A stretch of 64,000 nucleotides of DNA from BOG-908 sp964242115 (GCA_964242115.1 CAXSZX010000001.1:620001-684000), one strand, 5' to 3'; positions 8,426-17,656 are shown, numbered from the stretch's first letter. Numbers and translations are program-made. The notes: generated from the letters alone by a model not told the origin.

Positions 8426-10927
8426 GTGGAGGGTGCGACACCGGCGGGCGCCGCCCACGCGGAGCCTGAACCTCAATCCCACACGTCGCCGGGCGTGCCG
8501 GTGAGCAAAGCAACGCTCACCGCCGCCCTCAAGGACGCACAGACGCGGGACGACCTGCCTGGCGTCGTAGCGCTGTGCGAGCAGCTCCGGCGCGACTACC
8601 CCCAGTCTGTCCTCGGCTACCAGGCCGGCGCCAACGCCCTCCGCCTGTCCGGCCGCTACGACGAGGCGAGCGAGATCCTCGACCAGGCCGCGTTTCGCAC
8701 GCGACAGACATTATGGCTGAGGGTGGAGCGGGTCTGGCTGGCACAGCAGAGCGGCGACTGGCCGCAGGTGGCCCTGCAGGCCAGCGTGTTGCGGGAGCGC
8801 TTTCCCGACGAGATGGCCGGCTGGCGGCTGGGCTGCGCTGCGGCCAGGCACCTAGGCGACCTCGAGGGCGCCGAGGCGCTGCTGCTGCAAGCACCGCCGC
8901 GCGCCCGCTCCGAGGCCTGGTTCCTGGAGGGCCTGGCGCAACTCGCCGCGCAGCGCGGCGCGTGGGAGGCGGCGTGCGAACGCGCCGCGGCCTTGCGCGC
9001 GGCCGTGCCGGCTTACGAGCACGGCTACCGCATCGGCTTGCGCAGCCTGCGCGCCCTGAAGCGGTTCGACGCGATGGCCACCCTGCTTGCCGAGGCAGAG
9101 GCCGCCTTGCCCGGACGGATCTGGCTGCAGATCGAGACGGCCTATCTCGCACAGGCCCGTGGCGACTGGGTTCAGGCGAGCGAGCTGTGGCGGCGGTTGC
9201 GCCAGGACGCAGACAGCCTGCCCGACGGCTACACCGGAGGCGTCCGTGCCGCCCTCGCCCTGAAGCGGCCGGAGGAGGCCGCCTTGGTGCACCGGGAAGC
9301 GGCAACCCGCTTCGCAGGCACCGCCTGGCTGTTGGCACAGGCGGCCGACCTTGCCCACGCAAACGGCAGCTTGGCACTGGCGGCGCAACTCTGGACGACG
9401 CTGCGGGCGGCCCACCCCGACGCCTTGGAAGGCTACCACGGCGGCTACCGGACATACCGCGCGTTGGGGCGGTTGAAGGACGCCGAGGCGGTGCTGGTCG
9501 AGGCGGTGCAGCGGTTTCCGCTCGACCGCTGGGCCCTGGCCGAGTACGCCCTGGTCGCCAAGGCGGCGTTCGACTTCGAAGCGGCGGAGCGGCGTTGGGA
9601 ACAGGCGGCCGCGGCGCTGCCGAACGACCCGGACATCGCCTTGCGGCATGCCCTGGCGCGCTCGCAGGACGTGCCGCTGAAGCGCAGAGACTGGCCGACC
9701 ACCCGGGCGCGGCTACAGGCCCTCAACGCGCGTTTTCCGAATTACGCGCTGGGCTGGCTCGAACACGTCAAAACCCTTCGCTTCATGGGAGAGCGCGGCG
9801 CCGCAGAGGCTTTGGCGCAGGCCTGTGTCCGACGCATGCCCGACGAGCCCGAGCTCTGGCTCGAATACGCCAGGACGACGACCGACGAGACCGGCATGGT
9901 CGCAGCCGAGCGTCTCGGCGAGGCGGGTGGCCGGTGTCCACAGCATCCTGGGCTGCAGGCGGCACTTGCCGAGGCGCTCGCCCAGGCAGGACGGCTGGAC
10001 GAGGCCGACCTGCAGTACCGGCGCGCCCTGCAGCAGTCCGAAGGCTCGGCGGCGCTGCTGTGCGGCTACGCTTCGATCGCCATGCGGCAGCAGCGCTGGT
10101 GGGAGGCGCTCGAGAGATGGCAGGCGGCACAACGCTTTTTCCCGACCGACGAACGCGTCGTGCTCGGCCTGCTCGACACCTGTGCGGCCATCGAGGACGG
10201 ACGCGAAGCCCAGGCGCTGGAAGCATTGCGGCTGCCGGGGGCGGCGGCCGCGTCGACGACGGACCGGGCGGCGATGTTCGCCCAATTCGAGAGCCTGGGC
10301 GGCACCGGTCAGGCCTGCGAGTTCGGGCTGGTGCAGCGCGCGGCCGGCGCGGAGCCGATCGGCCTGCTGCGGTGGACGCACATCACCCCCGCCGCCCTGG
10401 TTGAAGCCCTGACGACGCGGTTCGACGGCATGGGGACCGAAGCGCAGACGGTCATCGACTATTACCGAAGCGAGGACCCGGAAAACCCCGAGTATCGTTA
10501 CCGTGACACGCGGTTCGGCACGCACATGCACACCTTCGTGCACCGTCGGGAGATGGGCGAGGCAGAGATGTTGCGGCGTACGTGCCGCCGGATCGCGTTC
10601 CTGCAACGCAAGCTGATCGGGGACCTCGAAGACGCGCAGAAGATCTTCGTCTACAAGATATACGAGCGCACCATGGATGCCAGCGAACTCGGTGCGCTGC
10701 ACCAGGCGTTGCAGATCTACGGCGCGAACAGCTTGCTGTACGTGTGTTACGCCGACCCGTTGCACCCGAGCGGCACCGTGGAACTCGCTGGCGACAGCCT
10801 GATGGTCGGCTACATCTCCGGGTTCAACGTGTGCCGGGACACGCACGCGGTGCGCGCACCCGACCTCGCGGCGTGGAACGCAATCTGCGAGACGGCGTAC
10901 GGCCTGCATGGGAAGCGGTCCGTCTAG
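8426..10927 (+). CDS. Large TPR protein with conserved C-terminal domain of unknown function
   Basis: About 833 residues from a GTG that follows AAGAGG by nine bases. GTG codons at 8372, 8420 and 8501 are alternatives. Residues up to about 610 are degenerate TPR-like helical units, each with a QxGDWxxA or LGRLKDAEAVLVEA signature. The last about 220 residues form a separate domain starting FESLGGTGQACEFGLVQR, then GAEPIGLLRWTHITPAALV, TRFGTHMHTFVHRREM, RKLIGDLEDAQKIFVYK and SLLYVCYADPLHP. I recognise the CEFGLVQR...EPIGLLRW type from Acetobacteraceae glycan-cluster proteins but know no assigned function. It is divergent from the acyltransferase gene. Very high GC and no signal peptide point to a cytoplasmic role in glycan assembly (inference). 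Confidence 0.7.
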   Translation: MEGATPAGAAHAEPEPQSHTSPGVPVSKATLTAALKDAQTRDDLPGVVALCEQLRRDYPQSVLGYQAGANALRLSGRYDEASEILDQAAFRTRQTLWLRVERVWLAQQSGDWPQVALQASVLRERFPDEMAGWRLGCAAARHLGDLEGAEALLLQAPPRARSEAWFLEGLAQLAAQRGAWEAACERAAALRAAVPAYEHGYRIGLRSLRALKRFDAMATLLAEAEAALPGRIWLQIETAYLAQARGDWVQASELWRRLRQDADSLPDGYTGGVRAALALKRPEEAALVHREAATRFAGTAWLLAQAADLAHANGSLALAAQLWTTLRAAHPDALEGYHGGYRTYRALGRLKDAEAVLVEAVQRFPLDRWALAEYALVAKAAFDFEAAERRWEQAAAALPNDPDIALRHALARSQDVPLKRRDWPTTRARLQALNARFPNYALGWLEHVKTLRFMGERGAAEALAQACVRRMPDEPELWLEYARTTTDETGMVAAERLGEAGGRCPQHPGLQAALAEALAQAGRLDEADLQYRRALQQSEGSAALLCGYASIAMRQQRWWEALERWQAAQRFFPTDERVVLGLLDTCAAIEDGREAQALEALRLPGAAAASTTDRAAMFAQFESLGGTGQACEFGLVQRAAGAEPIGLLRWTHITPAALVEALTTRFDGMGTEAQTVIDYYRSEDPENPEYRYRDTRFGTHMHTFVHRREMGEAEMLRRTCRRIAFLQRKLIGDLEDAQKIFVYKIYERTMDASELGALHQALQIYGANSLLYVCYADPLHPSGTVELAGDSLMVGYISGFNVCRDTHAVRAPDLAAWNAICETAYGLHGKRSV

Positions 10928-10973
10928 ATCGGGTCACCAGGGCCGTTGATCCGGAAGCGCGGAACGCCCGGAA

Positions 10974-11104
10974 AGGAAGCAAGGCCTGCTTTTTGTAAAA
11001 AAGCAGCAGAAAACTTTGACGCCTGCTGTCGCGGATCTTCCCGCAGCGTGTACTCCAGGGACCGAAGTTTTGGTTCTTTTTTCAAAAAAGAACCGCTTGC
11101 CTTG
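10974..11104. repeat. Family A structured repeat, copy 1
   Basis: Left hairpin is of the CTGC/GCAG class, right hairpin GGTTC-T6-C-A6-GAACC, with CTGTCGCGG just after the left arm. It lies between the TPR gene and the secreted glycosidase-like gene and is the first copy in the window. Confidence 0.85.
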
Positions 11105-11330
11105 CTTGCCTTCAGGCCATCCAGAGACCGCTGGTAAGCCGCAAAATCGTTACAACTTCGTGTAGACACGCATCACGGAACCGTGATAGGTGGTCCGAGC
11201 CTTCGTGAGAGACCCAGAACAGCCACCTGTCCCGGGGCCCCCACGAGAGCATGATTTTTGAGCCGTTCTCCCAACGCCTGACGTCCCTGAATGCCGCCTT
11301 TTCATTACGATACCGCAAGGACTTAACGAG
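11105..11330. other. Intergenic, probable leader of downstream gene
   Basis: No coding signal is visible. A short G/C-rich hairpin (CGTGATAGGTGG region) and a purine-rich site before 11331 are the only notable points. It probably carries the promoter of the secreted glycosidase-like gene. Confidence 0.4.
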
Positions 11331-12545
11331 ATGATGTTTTGCAAAACTGCCTTATACGCCGGCATTGTCGCGTCCTGCTTCGCAGCCCAGTCCCTGCAGA
11401 CGTCGCTCGCGCAACCAGCACCGTCATCGCCGGGCTACAAGGGCGTCTACATGGTCATCAACCCGCGGGTCACGCCGCATGGCAACCCGTCGATGTTCGC
11501 GCTCTACGCAGCAGGGTTGGCGAACCCGATGGTGGACGGCGCTACCATCATCATCACGTGGTCGGACCTCTACAGCACCAGCAACCCGGGTGCCGGAAAT
11601 TACAACTGGACGGAACTCGACAACTGGTTGAGCTACGCCATCGCCGCGAACAAGAAGATATCTCTCGGCGTCGCTGCCGGGGTAAACGCGCCGTCGTGGA
11701 TCCTCAGCCCGCCCTACTCGGTGCCAGCCTACAGGTTCACCTTCAACAGCGGCCCCGTTGCCAACGCCGACTGCGTGACGATGCTTCTGCCCGCATCCTG
11801 GGGTTCCACCTATGTCGGCCTCTACGACCAGATGATCGTCGACCTGTCCGCACATTTGCGGGCAACGGGCGCCTACAACGCGCTCAAGATCGTCAAGCTG
11901 GACGGCCTCAACCTGCAGACCCAGGAGTTGGGCATCGGTGCTACGCGTCCTGCGGACTACAATTGTCCGTTGCAGAACTCCCAGTACCTGACTGAAGGCT
12001 GGGCGGCTGCGGGCTTCACTCCGAACGCGGCCGTGGCGGCTTGGGGAAGCATCACCCAGACCATCGCTGCGGCCTTCCCGAATCAGGTCCTCTCGGTCGA
12101 CGTCCTGGCGAGCGATGGCGGCTTTCCCTCGGTCAGCAACGCAGGGCAGATCCTGGCGGCGCCCGCAAGCGGCACCGATCTTACGACCCAATACATGATA
12201 AGCTCCACCTTGCTGTCGGGCACGCAAGCCAGCTTCGCCAACAGGTTTTCCGTCCAGTGGGACGCCCTTTCAAACGGCGCACCTGATCCGGAGGTGCTGA
12301 CCGCACAAACGATGGGCGCGAAGATAGCCTGGCAGATGAACGACCGGCTCGGCGGGCTGGGAGCGGGCTGCATGGTCGGCACTAACGTCTTCGCTGCTTG
12401 CCAGAACCCCGCCACGTTCCAATCGATGCTCGATTACGGAATCAACCTCGGCGGCCAGTTCATCGAGATCATGGCCATCGACGTGGTGGCGTATTCCAGC
12501 ACCTTGATAGAACCTCATGCACGTCTCGCTGCTGGCGTGAACTGA
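11331..12545 (+). CDS. Secreted glycoside-hydrolase-like (TIM-barrel type) protein, copy 2
   Basis: 404 residues with a classical signal peptide (ALYAGIVASCFAAQS, cleavage near LAQPA). The body parallels the protein at 2504-3757 block by block: VDGATIIITWSDL, YNWTELDNWLSYA, KKISLGVAAGVNAPSWI, PPYSVPAYRFTF, LKIVKLDGLN, VQWDALSNGAPDPEVLTAQ, AKIAWQMNDRLGGLGAGC, LDYGINLGGQFIEIMAID. This conservation implies a shared fold and probably related substrates. It sits just before the wzc-like gene, so an extracellular role on the cluster's polysaccharide is likely. The catalytic residues cannot be fixed without a structural match. A family A repeat lies upstream and another immediately downstream of the stop. 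Confidence 0.68.
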   Translation: MMFCKTALYAGIVASCFAAQSLQTSLAQPAPSSPGYKGVYMVINPRVTPHGNPSMFALYAAGLANPMVDGATIIITWSDLYSTSNPGAGNYNWTELDNWLSYAIAANKKISLGVAAGVNAPSWILSPPYSVPAYRFTFNSGPVANADCVTMLLPASWGSTYVGLYDQMIVDLSAHLRATGAYNALKIVKLDGLNLQTQELGIGATRPADYNCPLQNSQYLTEGWAAAGFTPNAAVAAWGSITQTIAAAFPNQVLSVDVLASDGGFPSVSNAGQILAAPASGTDLTTQYMISSTLLSGTQASFANRFSVQWDALSNGAPDPEVLTAQTMGAKIAWQMNDRLGGLGAGCMVGTNVFAACQNPATFQSMLDYGINLGGQFIEIMAIDVVAYSSTLIEPHARLAAGVN

Positions 12546-12686
12546 GAAAGCAAGCAGTTATTCTCTGAAAAAAAGAACCAAAAAACTTTTGCTCCCTTGA
12601 GCGGGTATTGCAGGAAAATACCGCGACAGCCGGAGCGAAAGTTTTTTGCTGCTTTTTTTTCAAAAAAGCAGACCTTGCTTCCTTGC
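12546..12686. repeat. Family A structured repeat, copy 2
   Basis: It begins two bases after the stop of the glycosidase-like gene. The left arm is a worn GAACC-class hairpin, the right arm GCTGC-T8-C-A6-GCAG. The core carries CGCGACAGC next to the right arm (reverse orientation). Confidence 0.85.
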
Positions 12687-12805
12687 CCGGCGCACCGCCG
12701 AACGGGGTAATCCCCTTACACCGAAACACCGCACCCTCCATCCTGCTACCTAAGTCCTCGAAGCCGCCGGACCATCAGCCGGAGCACTGAGTTTCGAGGA
12801 CCATC

Positions 12806-14959
12806 ATGGCGCCGCTCCAGCCCCTCGCAGTCGCCGCCGCCTATCGGCAGGAGCCGGCCCACCCGAGCGAGCCCGCCTGGATCATCGGCGACCGCGCGTC
12901 CGGCACCGCGGCGCGCGCCAAACTGAGCGGGCTCGGCCGCAGCTTCATGCGCCGCAGCCGCCTCGCTTTGCTGACCATCGTCGTGCTGAACGTGGCGGCC
13001 ATCGTCGCCGTCGGCCAGCTCAAGCCGCGCTTCACCGCCGAGGCCGACCTCATCGTCGGCCCGCGCGAGGAGCAGGTGGTCGACCTCAAAGCCGTGCTCT
13101 CCGGCCTGTCCGGCGACAGCGACGTGATCGAGAGCGAGATCCAGGTGCTGCGCTCGCGCGACATCGCCCGCAGCATCGTGCAACGTTTCAAGCTGGATCA
13201 TCGCGCGCAGTTCAACCCGGCGCTGCAGCCACCCGGCTTGCTCGCCGGCATCGGCAACTTCGCCGGCGCGCAATACGCAGCCCTGCTGAAGCTGGTGTAC
13301 CCGCACGCAACACTGCCGGCGCCGGTGCACGCGGCCGAGCCTGGCCTGTTGCCGCTGACACAGCCGCCGCAACCCGACCTATCCACCGACCCGCTCGGCA
13401 TGCCGCGCGACCCGCTCTCAGTTCCGGTCGACAGCTTCCTGCAGGACCTCGACGTCGCCGCCAAGGGCCGCTCGCGGGTCATCGGCGTCAGCTTCACCAG
13501 CACCAGCCCGGTGCTCGCAGCCGGCCTCGCCAACGCAGTGGCCGATGCCTACATCGCCAACCAGCTCAAGGCCAAGACGGACGCCACCATCCAGGCGCAT
13601 GTCTGGCTGGACCAGCGGGTGACCGAGCTGCGCCAGCAGACGGTGGACGCCGACACCGCGGTGGCCGCCTACCGGCGCAAGACCGGACTGGTGCTCGGGC
13701 GCGAAACCTCGCTGCTGACCGAGCAGATGAGCGAACTCGGCAACGAGGTGATCCACGCGCAGGAGGCCGTCGCCGTGGCCCGCGCGCGGCTGGACGCGGC
13801 CGCCTCCATCAACCCGAACGCGCTCGGCCTGCAGACGGACATGCGCGCCGCCGAGGCCAAGGAGCGGGCCCTCTCGCGCAACCTCGACGCCCTGCGGGCG
13901 CAGAGCAGCACCGGCACCGAGAGCATGATCGAGCTGCGCGCCCTGCAACAGGAAGCCGACGCCGACCGCGCGCTGTACGACCGACTGCTCGCACGCGCCA
14001 AGGAGACGCACATCCAGAGCGGGCTGCAGCAGGCCGACGCCAAGATCGTCTCGCGCGCCGAATGGCCGCAGGCGCCGTCGTTCCCGAAAAAAAGTGTGAT
14101 CCTGCCCGCGGTGTTCGTCGCCAGCTGCCTGGTCGCCGCCCTGCTCGTGCTGGCGGTGGAAAGCCTGGACCAGGGCTTCAGCACGCTCGAACAGCTCGAA
14201 GCCGCGCTGGGCTTTCCGGCACTCGGCCTCATCCCGCTGCTCAAGCGCCGCGAGGCCCGTCGGCGCGCGCCGGAACGCCACGTGCTGGACCGCCCGACAT
14301 CGCCGTTCGGCGAGGCGATCCGCAACCTGCACACCGGCCTGATGCTGACCGGGCTGGAGCGGGCGCCAAAGGTGATCCTGATGACCTCGGCGCTGCCAAA
14401 CGAGGGCAAGACGGCCGTCTCGCTGTCCATGGCGCGCATGATGGCGAGCTGCGGCAAGCGGGTGGTCATCGTGGACTGCGACCTGCGGCGCCCCTCGCTG
14501 CACAAGGCGCTGAACACGCCGCGCGGCCCGGGCCTGACCGACTGCCTGAAAAAAAGCGCCGAGCTCGAAGACGTGCTGGTCGTCGACCCGCTTTCCGGCG
14601 CGCACGTGCTGCCGGCCGGAACCCTCGGCAACACCGCGCCGGACCTGTTCGCCTCGGCGGCCATGCGGCGTCTGGTGGGCCAGCTGTCGGACCTCTACGA
14701 CCTCGTCGTGCTGGACTGCGCGCCGGTGCTCGCCTTGTCCGACACGCGCCACCTGTGCAGGCTCGCCGACCAGACCGTGTTCATCGTGCGCTGGCAGGAG
14801 ACGCGCTGCCAGGCCGCCGCGGCCGCCCTGCGCCAGGTGGTCAGCGCCGGCGGGCGCGTGGGCGGCCTGCTGCTGTCGATGGTCGACCTGGACCAGTATA
14901 GCCGCTACTCGACGCTGGGCGTCACCCAGCGCCGCATCGGCCTGTATCTGACCCAATGA
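12806..14959 (+). CDS. Wzc-like polysaccharide co-polymerase with BY-kinase domain
   Basis: 717 residues; the ATG follows GAGGACCATC. The N-terminal part is a chain-length-determinant (Wzz/GumC) region with a first membrane helix (about residues 53-72), a periplasmic coiled-coil region (about 75-425) and a second helix (about 430-450). The C-terminal part is a bacterial tyrosine kinase: Walker A ALPNEGKTAVS (about 529), Walker A' VVIVDCDLRRPSLHK (about 551) and Walker B DLVVLDCAPVLALSDT (about 631). The tail (QYSRYSTLG, GLYLTQ) has only three tyrosines, fewer than the classic Wzc cluster. Known members control export and length of extracellular polysaccharide by oligomerisation and autophosphorylation. 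It is a key marker that the surrounding cluster makes a polymer. Confidence 0.9.
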   Translation: MAPLQPLAVAAAYRQEPAHPSEPAWIIGDRASGTAARAKLSGLGRSFMRRSRLALLTIVVLNVAAIVAVGQLKPRFTAEADLIVGPREEQVVDLKAVLSGLSGDSDVIESEIQVLRSRDIARSIVQRFKLDHRAQFNPALQPPGLLAGIGNFAGAQYAALLKLVYPHATLPAPVHAAEPGLLPLTQPPQPDLSTDPLGMPRDPLSVPVDSFLQDLDVAAKGRSRVIGVSFTSTSPVLAAGLANAVADAYIANQLKAKTDATIQAHVWLDQRVTELRQQTVDADTAVAAYRRKTGLVLGRETSLLTEQMSELGNEVIHAQEAVAVARARLDAAASINPNALGLQTDMRAAEAKERALSRNLDALRAQSSTGTESMIELRALQQEADADRALYDRLLARAKETHIQSGLQQADAKIVSRAEWPQAPSFPKKSVILPAVFVASCLVAALLVLAVESLDQGFSTLEQLEAALGFPALGLIPLLKRREARRRAPERHVLDRPTSPFGEAIRNLHTGLMLTGLERAPKVILMTSALPNEGKTAVSLSMARMMASCGKRVVIVDCDLRRPSLHKALNTPRGPGLTDCLKKSAELEDVLVVDPLSGAHVLPAGTLGNTAPDLFASAAMRRLVGQLSDLYDLVVLDCAPVLALSDTRHLCRLADQTVFIVRWQETRCQAAAAALRQVVSAGGRVGGLLLSMVDLDQYSRYSTLGVTQRRIGLYLTQ

Positions 14960-14987
14960 TACCAGCGGCCTCGGCCCTTTCGGAGTT

Positions 14988-15130
14988 TGGCAAGGAAGCA
15001 AGGCCTTCTTTTCTGAAGAAAAGAAGCAAAAGACTTTTGGTCCGGCTGTCGCGGAGTTTCCTTCAGCCAGTACTCCAGGGAACAAAAGTTTTTTGGTTCT
15101 TTTTTTCAAAAAAGAACCGCTTGCTTTGCC
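14988..15130. repeat. Family A structured repeat, copy 3
   Basis: Left arm is of the CTTC/GAAG class, right arm GGTTC-T7-C-A6-GAACC, with CTGTCGCGG near the left arm. It lies between the wzc-like gene and the glycosyltransferase gene. Confidence 0.9.
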
Positions 15131-15172
15131 TGTCACCGGCCAAAACCTGAGACGGATGGTATGAGAGGCACG

Positions 15173-16306
15173 ATGCGCGTCGCGTTGCTGCAGAACTTCG
15201 TAGCGCCCTACAGGGTCCTCTTCTACGAGCGGCTCGCCGCCAAGGTCGGCGCGTTCCGCGTGTTCGTCTCCACGCCGATGGAGAGCGACCGCAACTGGGC
15301 GGTTGAATGGGGCACGCTGGACGTGGCCGTGCAACGCAACCTGACGCTGCACCGGCCGTACCGCGACAGCCTCGGCTTCTCGCGCGTGCTGCAGCTCCAC
15401 GTGCCGTACGACACCATCCCGCGCCTGCTGCGATTCCGCCCGGACGCGGTCATCTCGGTGGAGCTCGGCGCGCGCAGCCTACAGGCGGTGCTCTATAAAA
15501 AGCTGCGGCCGCGCGTGCGCCTGCTGATCTGGTGCAAGCTGTCCGAACACAGCGAGCGCAACTGGGGACGCGCGCGCACCGCGCTCCGGCGCTACATCCT
15601 CGGCCATGCCGACGCCGTGCTGGTCAACGGCGAGAGCGGCGCGCGCTACGTGGCCCGCTTTGGCGTGCCGGACCACGCCATCCACCGCATCAACCAGCCG
15701 GTCGATGTCAGCCGTTTTGCCGCGGTGCCCCGCACCCGCGACGAGGGCCTGGCCTGCCGCCTGCTGTGTGCCGGCACGCTGACCGCGCGCAAGGGACTGG
15801 TGCCGTTCGTCCAAGCCGTCATCGCCTGGGCGCGGGCCAACCCGGACCGCCAGGTCGAGATCTGGTGGCTGGGCGACGGCGAGCTTGCCGGCGAGCTCGC
15901 CGCCCAGGTTCTGCCGCCCAACCTCACGCAGCGTTTCTGCGGCGCCGTGCCCTACGACGACATGCCGGCCTACTACGCCCAGTGCGACCTGCTCGCCTTT
16001 CCGAGCCTACTCGACGAATGGGGCCTGGTGGTCAACGAGGCGATGGCGGCCGGCCTGCCGGTGCTGGGCAGCGTGCTGGCCCAGGCGGTCACCGAACTGG
16101 TGGAGGATGGCCAGACCGGCTGGACGTTCGACCCTTCCGACCCGGCCGCCATGCGACAGGCCATCGAGCGCACACTCGATACGCCGCCGGACAGGATGGC
16201 GGCGATGCGCGCGCTGGCGCGCCGGCGTATCGCGAGGCTGACGCCGGAGAGCGCTGCGGCTCGGATTGCAGATGCGCTTGAAGCGAAGCAAGCAGTTCTT
16301 TTTTGA
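15173..16306 (+). CDS. Glycosyltransferase family 4 protein
   Basis: About 377 residues, GT-B fold. The start is placed at the second ATG (MRVALLQN), preceded by GAGAGG; an ATG at 15161 adds four residues. The C-terminal donor-binding half shows LLCAGTLTARKGLVPFV, VEIWWLGDGEL, MPAYYAQCDLLAFPS and the EX7E motif in DEWGLVVNEAMAAGLPVLGS. GT4 enzymes add sugars from nucleotide donors to lipid-linked or surface glycans at the cytoplasmic face. The last residues (EAKQAVLF) and the TGA stop are formed by the start of a family A repeat, so the native C-terminus may have been altered when the element arrived. Confidence 0.88.
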   Translation: MRVALLQNFVAPYRVLFYERLAAKVGAFRVFVSTPMESDRNWAVEWGTLDVAVQRNLTLHRPYRDSLGFSRVLQLHVPYDTIPRLLRFRPDAVISVELGARSLQAVLYKKLRPRVRLLIWCKLSEHSERNWGRARTALRRYILGHADAVLVNGESGARYVARFGVPDHAIHRINQPVDVSRFAAVPRTRDEGLACRLLCAGTLTARKGLVPFVQAVIAWARANPDRQVEIWWLGDGELAGELAAQVLPPNLTQRFCGAVPYDDMPAYYAQCDLLAFPSLLDEWGLVVNEAMAAGLPVLGSVLAQAVTELVEDGQTGWTFDPSDPAAMRQAIERTLDTPPDRMAAMRALARRRIARLTPESAAARIADALEAKQAVLF

Positions 16307-16420
16307 AAAAAAGAACCAAAAAACTTTTGACTCCGCTGTCGCGCGCTCGCCGGGGAAAACCGCGACAGCCGCAGTGAAAGCTTTTTGCTTCTTTTCTCGA
16401 AAAAGAAGGCCTTCGCTTCC
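16284..16420. repeat. Family A structured repeat, copy 4 (overlaps glycosyltransferase 3' end)
   Basis: Left arm AGTTC-T6-G-A7-GAACC, right arm of the CTTC/GAAG class, core with CGCGACAGC (reverse orientation). The first 23 bases are coding and contribute the stop codon of the GT4 gene. Confidence 0.9.
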
Positions 16421-16447
16421 TTCCGTCGACTGCAGCAGGACACGCAG

Positions 16448-17656
16448 ATGCAAAATGAACTGCAACGTTTCTACGAGTTCGACTGGTCCACTGCGGAACC
16501 CCTCGGCCAGTTCCAGACGAAATCGCGCGCCGGCCTGATCGAGCGCGTGGCCAGCGAGGTGTTCGCCGGCTGCAACGTGCTGACCATCAGGGGATGCCGC
16601 GGCGTCGGCAAGACCCATGTCGGCCGCCATCTGGTGTCGCTGTTGCGAACGCATGGCTATGCCGTCGTCTGCGCCAGCGGGGCCGTGCACGGTGTCGCAC
16701 AGATGCAAAGCCTCCTCGCGCAGGCTGCGGCCAGCGCCGAGCGCGGCTCGCATCGGCTGGTCCTGGTCGTGGACGACGCGAAGGCGTGCCCGGAAGCGGT
16801 ATTTTCATACGTCTGGTCGCTCGTCGCCCGGCGTCCCGGAGCGCCGCCGATACAGCTCGTCCTGCTGGGCGAGGTCGGGCCCTGGCCGGGCCTTAACGAG
16901 CCCGGCCTGGAGGACCTGCGGGAGGCCACCACGTCGTGCTACATCCTTACCCCCTTCGAGGAGGACGAGGCCGCCGCCTACGTGCGTGACAAGCTCGGGC
17001 GCCACAAGCTCGGGCAGGCGGGGCGGCGAGGGCGGATCAGCCGTGTCGCGTTGCGCACCCTGATCGGCCAGTCACACGGCGTGCCGGCGTTGTTGGACGC
17101 GCTGGTCTTCGACGCGCTGGTGCAGACCGAGAAACTGCGCAAGCTCAGCGCCGCACCTGCAAGGCGGCCGAGCGGCGCCGCACCGGCAAAGTTACCGAGC
17201 GCCGAGCCCGCCCGCCCGCGTTGGACGCCACGGCTTCCATCCATGGCCCTGGCCGCCACCGTCAGCGTCGCGCTGATCGCCACGCTGGCCGCCACCGCTC
17301 TCGCCCCACCGCGGGCGAACCCCCTTGTGGTGCGGCTGCCAAGCGCCGTCCGGTTGCTGGCGTCCACGCGCATGCTGCCTGTTCAAGCGGCGGTCTACAC
17401 GTCGCTCGCGCCGCTGCCGGCACGGACCGTCGAGGCAAACGCCGCCGACCCTGTGAATCAGGATGCCGGACGGGTCGGGCCCGGCCTCGTTCTCGTCGCC
17501 GCCGCGGGGGACGACATGAGGATGCTCTACGACAAGGTGTATCGAGGCGTGACACCGCCGCCCTACCGCGCCGTGCTGGCCGTCAACCGGTCGCCGTTAA
17601 AAGCAGGTGGGCTGGTCGCGTTTCCTGAGCCACCGCACGGCTGGTCGTCGCGCTGA
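16448..17656 (+). CDS. ExeA/GspA-like AAA ATPase with membrane helix and LysM-like C-terminus
   Basis: About 402 residues. The ATG at 16448 is chosen because upstream codons belong to the repeat. The cytoplasmic ATPase part has Walker A GCRGVGKTH (about residues 49-57) and Walker B LVLVVDDAKACPE (about 102-114). A transmembrane segment follows at about 266-285. The C-terminal 55 residues (VAAAGDDMRMLYDKVYRG, VLAVNRSPLKAGGLVAFP) follow the LysM pattern of glycan-binding modules. Proteins of the ExeA/PEP-CTERM-locus ATPase group have this architecture and are associated with secretion or exopolysaccharide loci. Here it would couple ATP hydrolysis to envelope assembly at the peptidoglycan (inference). 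Confidence 0.75.
   Translation: MQNELQRFYEFDWSTAEPLGQFQTKSRAGLIERVASEVFAGCNVLTIRGCRGVGKTHVGRHLVSLLRTHGYAVVCASGAVHGVAQMQSLLAQAAASAERGSHRLVLVVDDAKACPEAVFSYVWSLVARRPGAPPIQLVLLGEVGPWPGLNEPGLEDLREATTSCYILTPFEEDEAAAYVRDKLGRHKLGQAGRRGRISRVALRTLIGQSHGVPALLDALVFDALVQTEKLRKLSAAPARRPSGAAPAKLPSAEPARPRWTPRLPSMALAATVSVALIATLAATALAPPRANPLVVRLPSAVRLLASTRMLPVQAAVYTSLAPLPARTVEANAADPVNQDAGRVGPGLVLVAAAGDDMRMLYDKVYRGVTPPPYRAVLAVNRSPLKAGGLVAFPEPPHGWSSR

Noticed and set aside
10974..11104. Family A repeats as CRISPR arrays
   Set aside because: Copies are dispersed singly, have no regular spacers and no cas genes are present.
13418..15400. Long minus-strand frames opposite the wzc-like and TPR genes
   Set aside because: High-GC shadow frames without family motifs; the plus-strand genes carry clear motifs.
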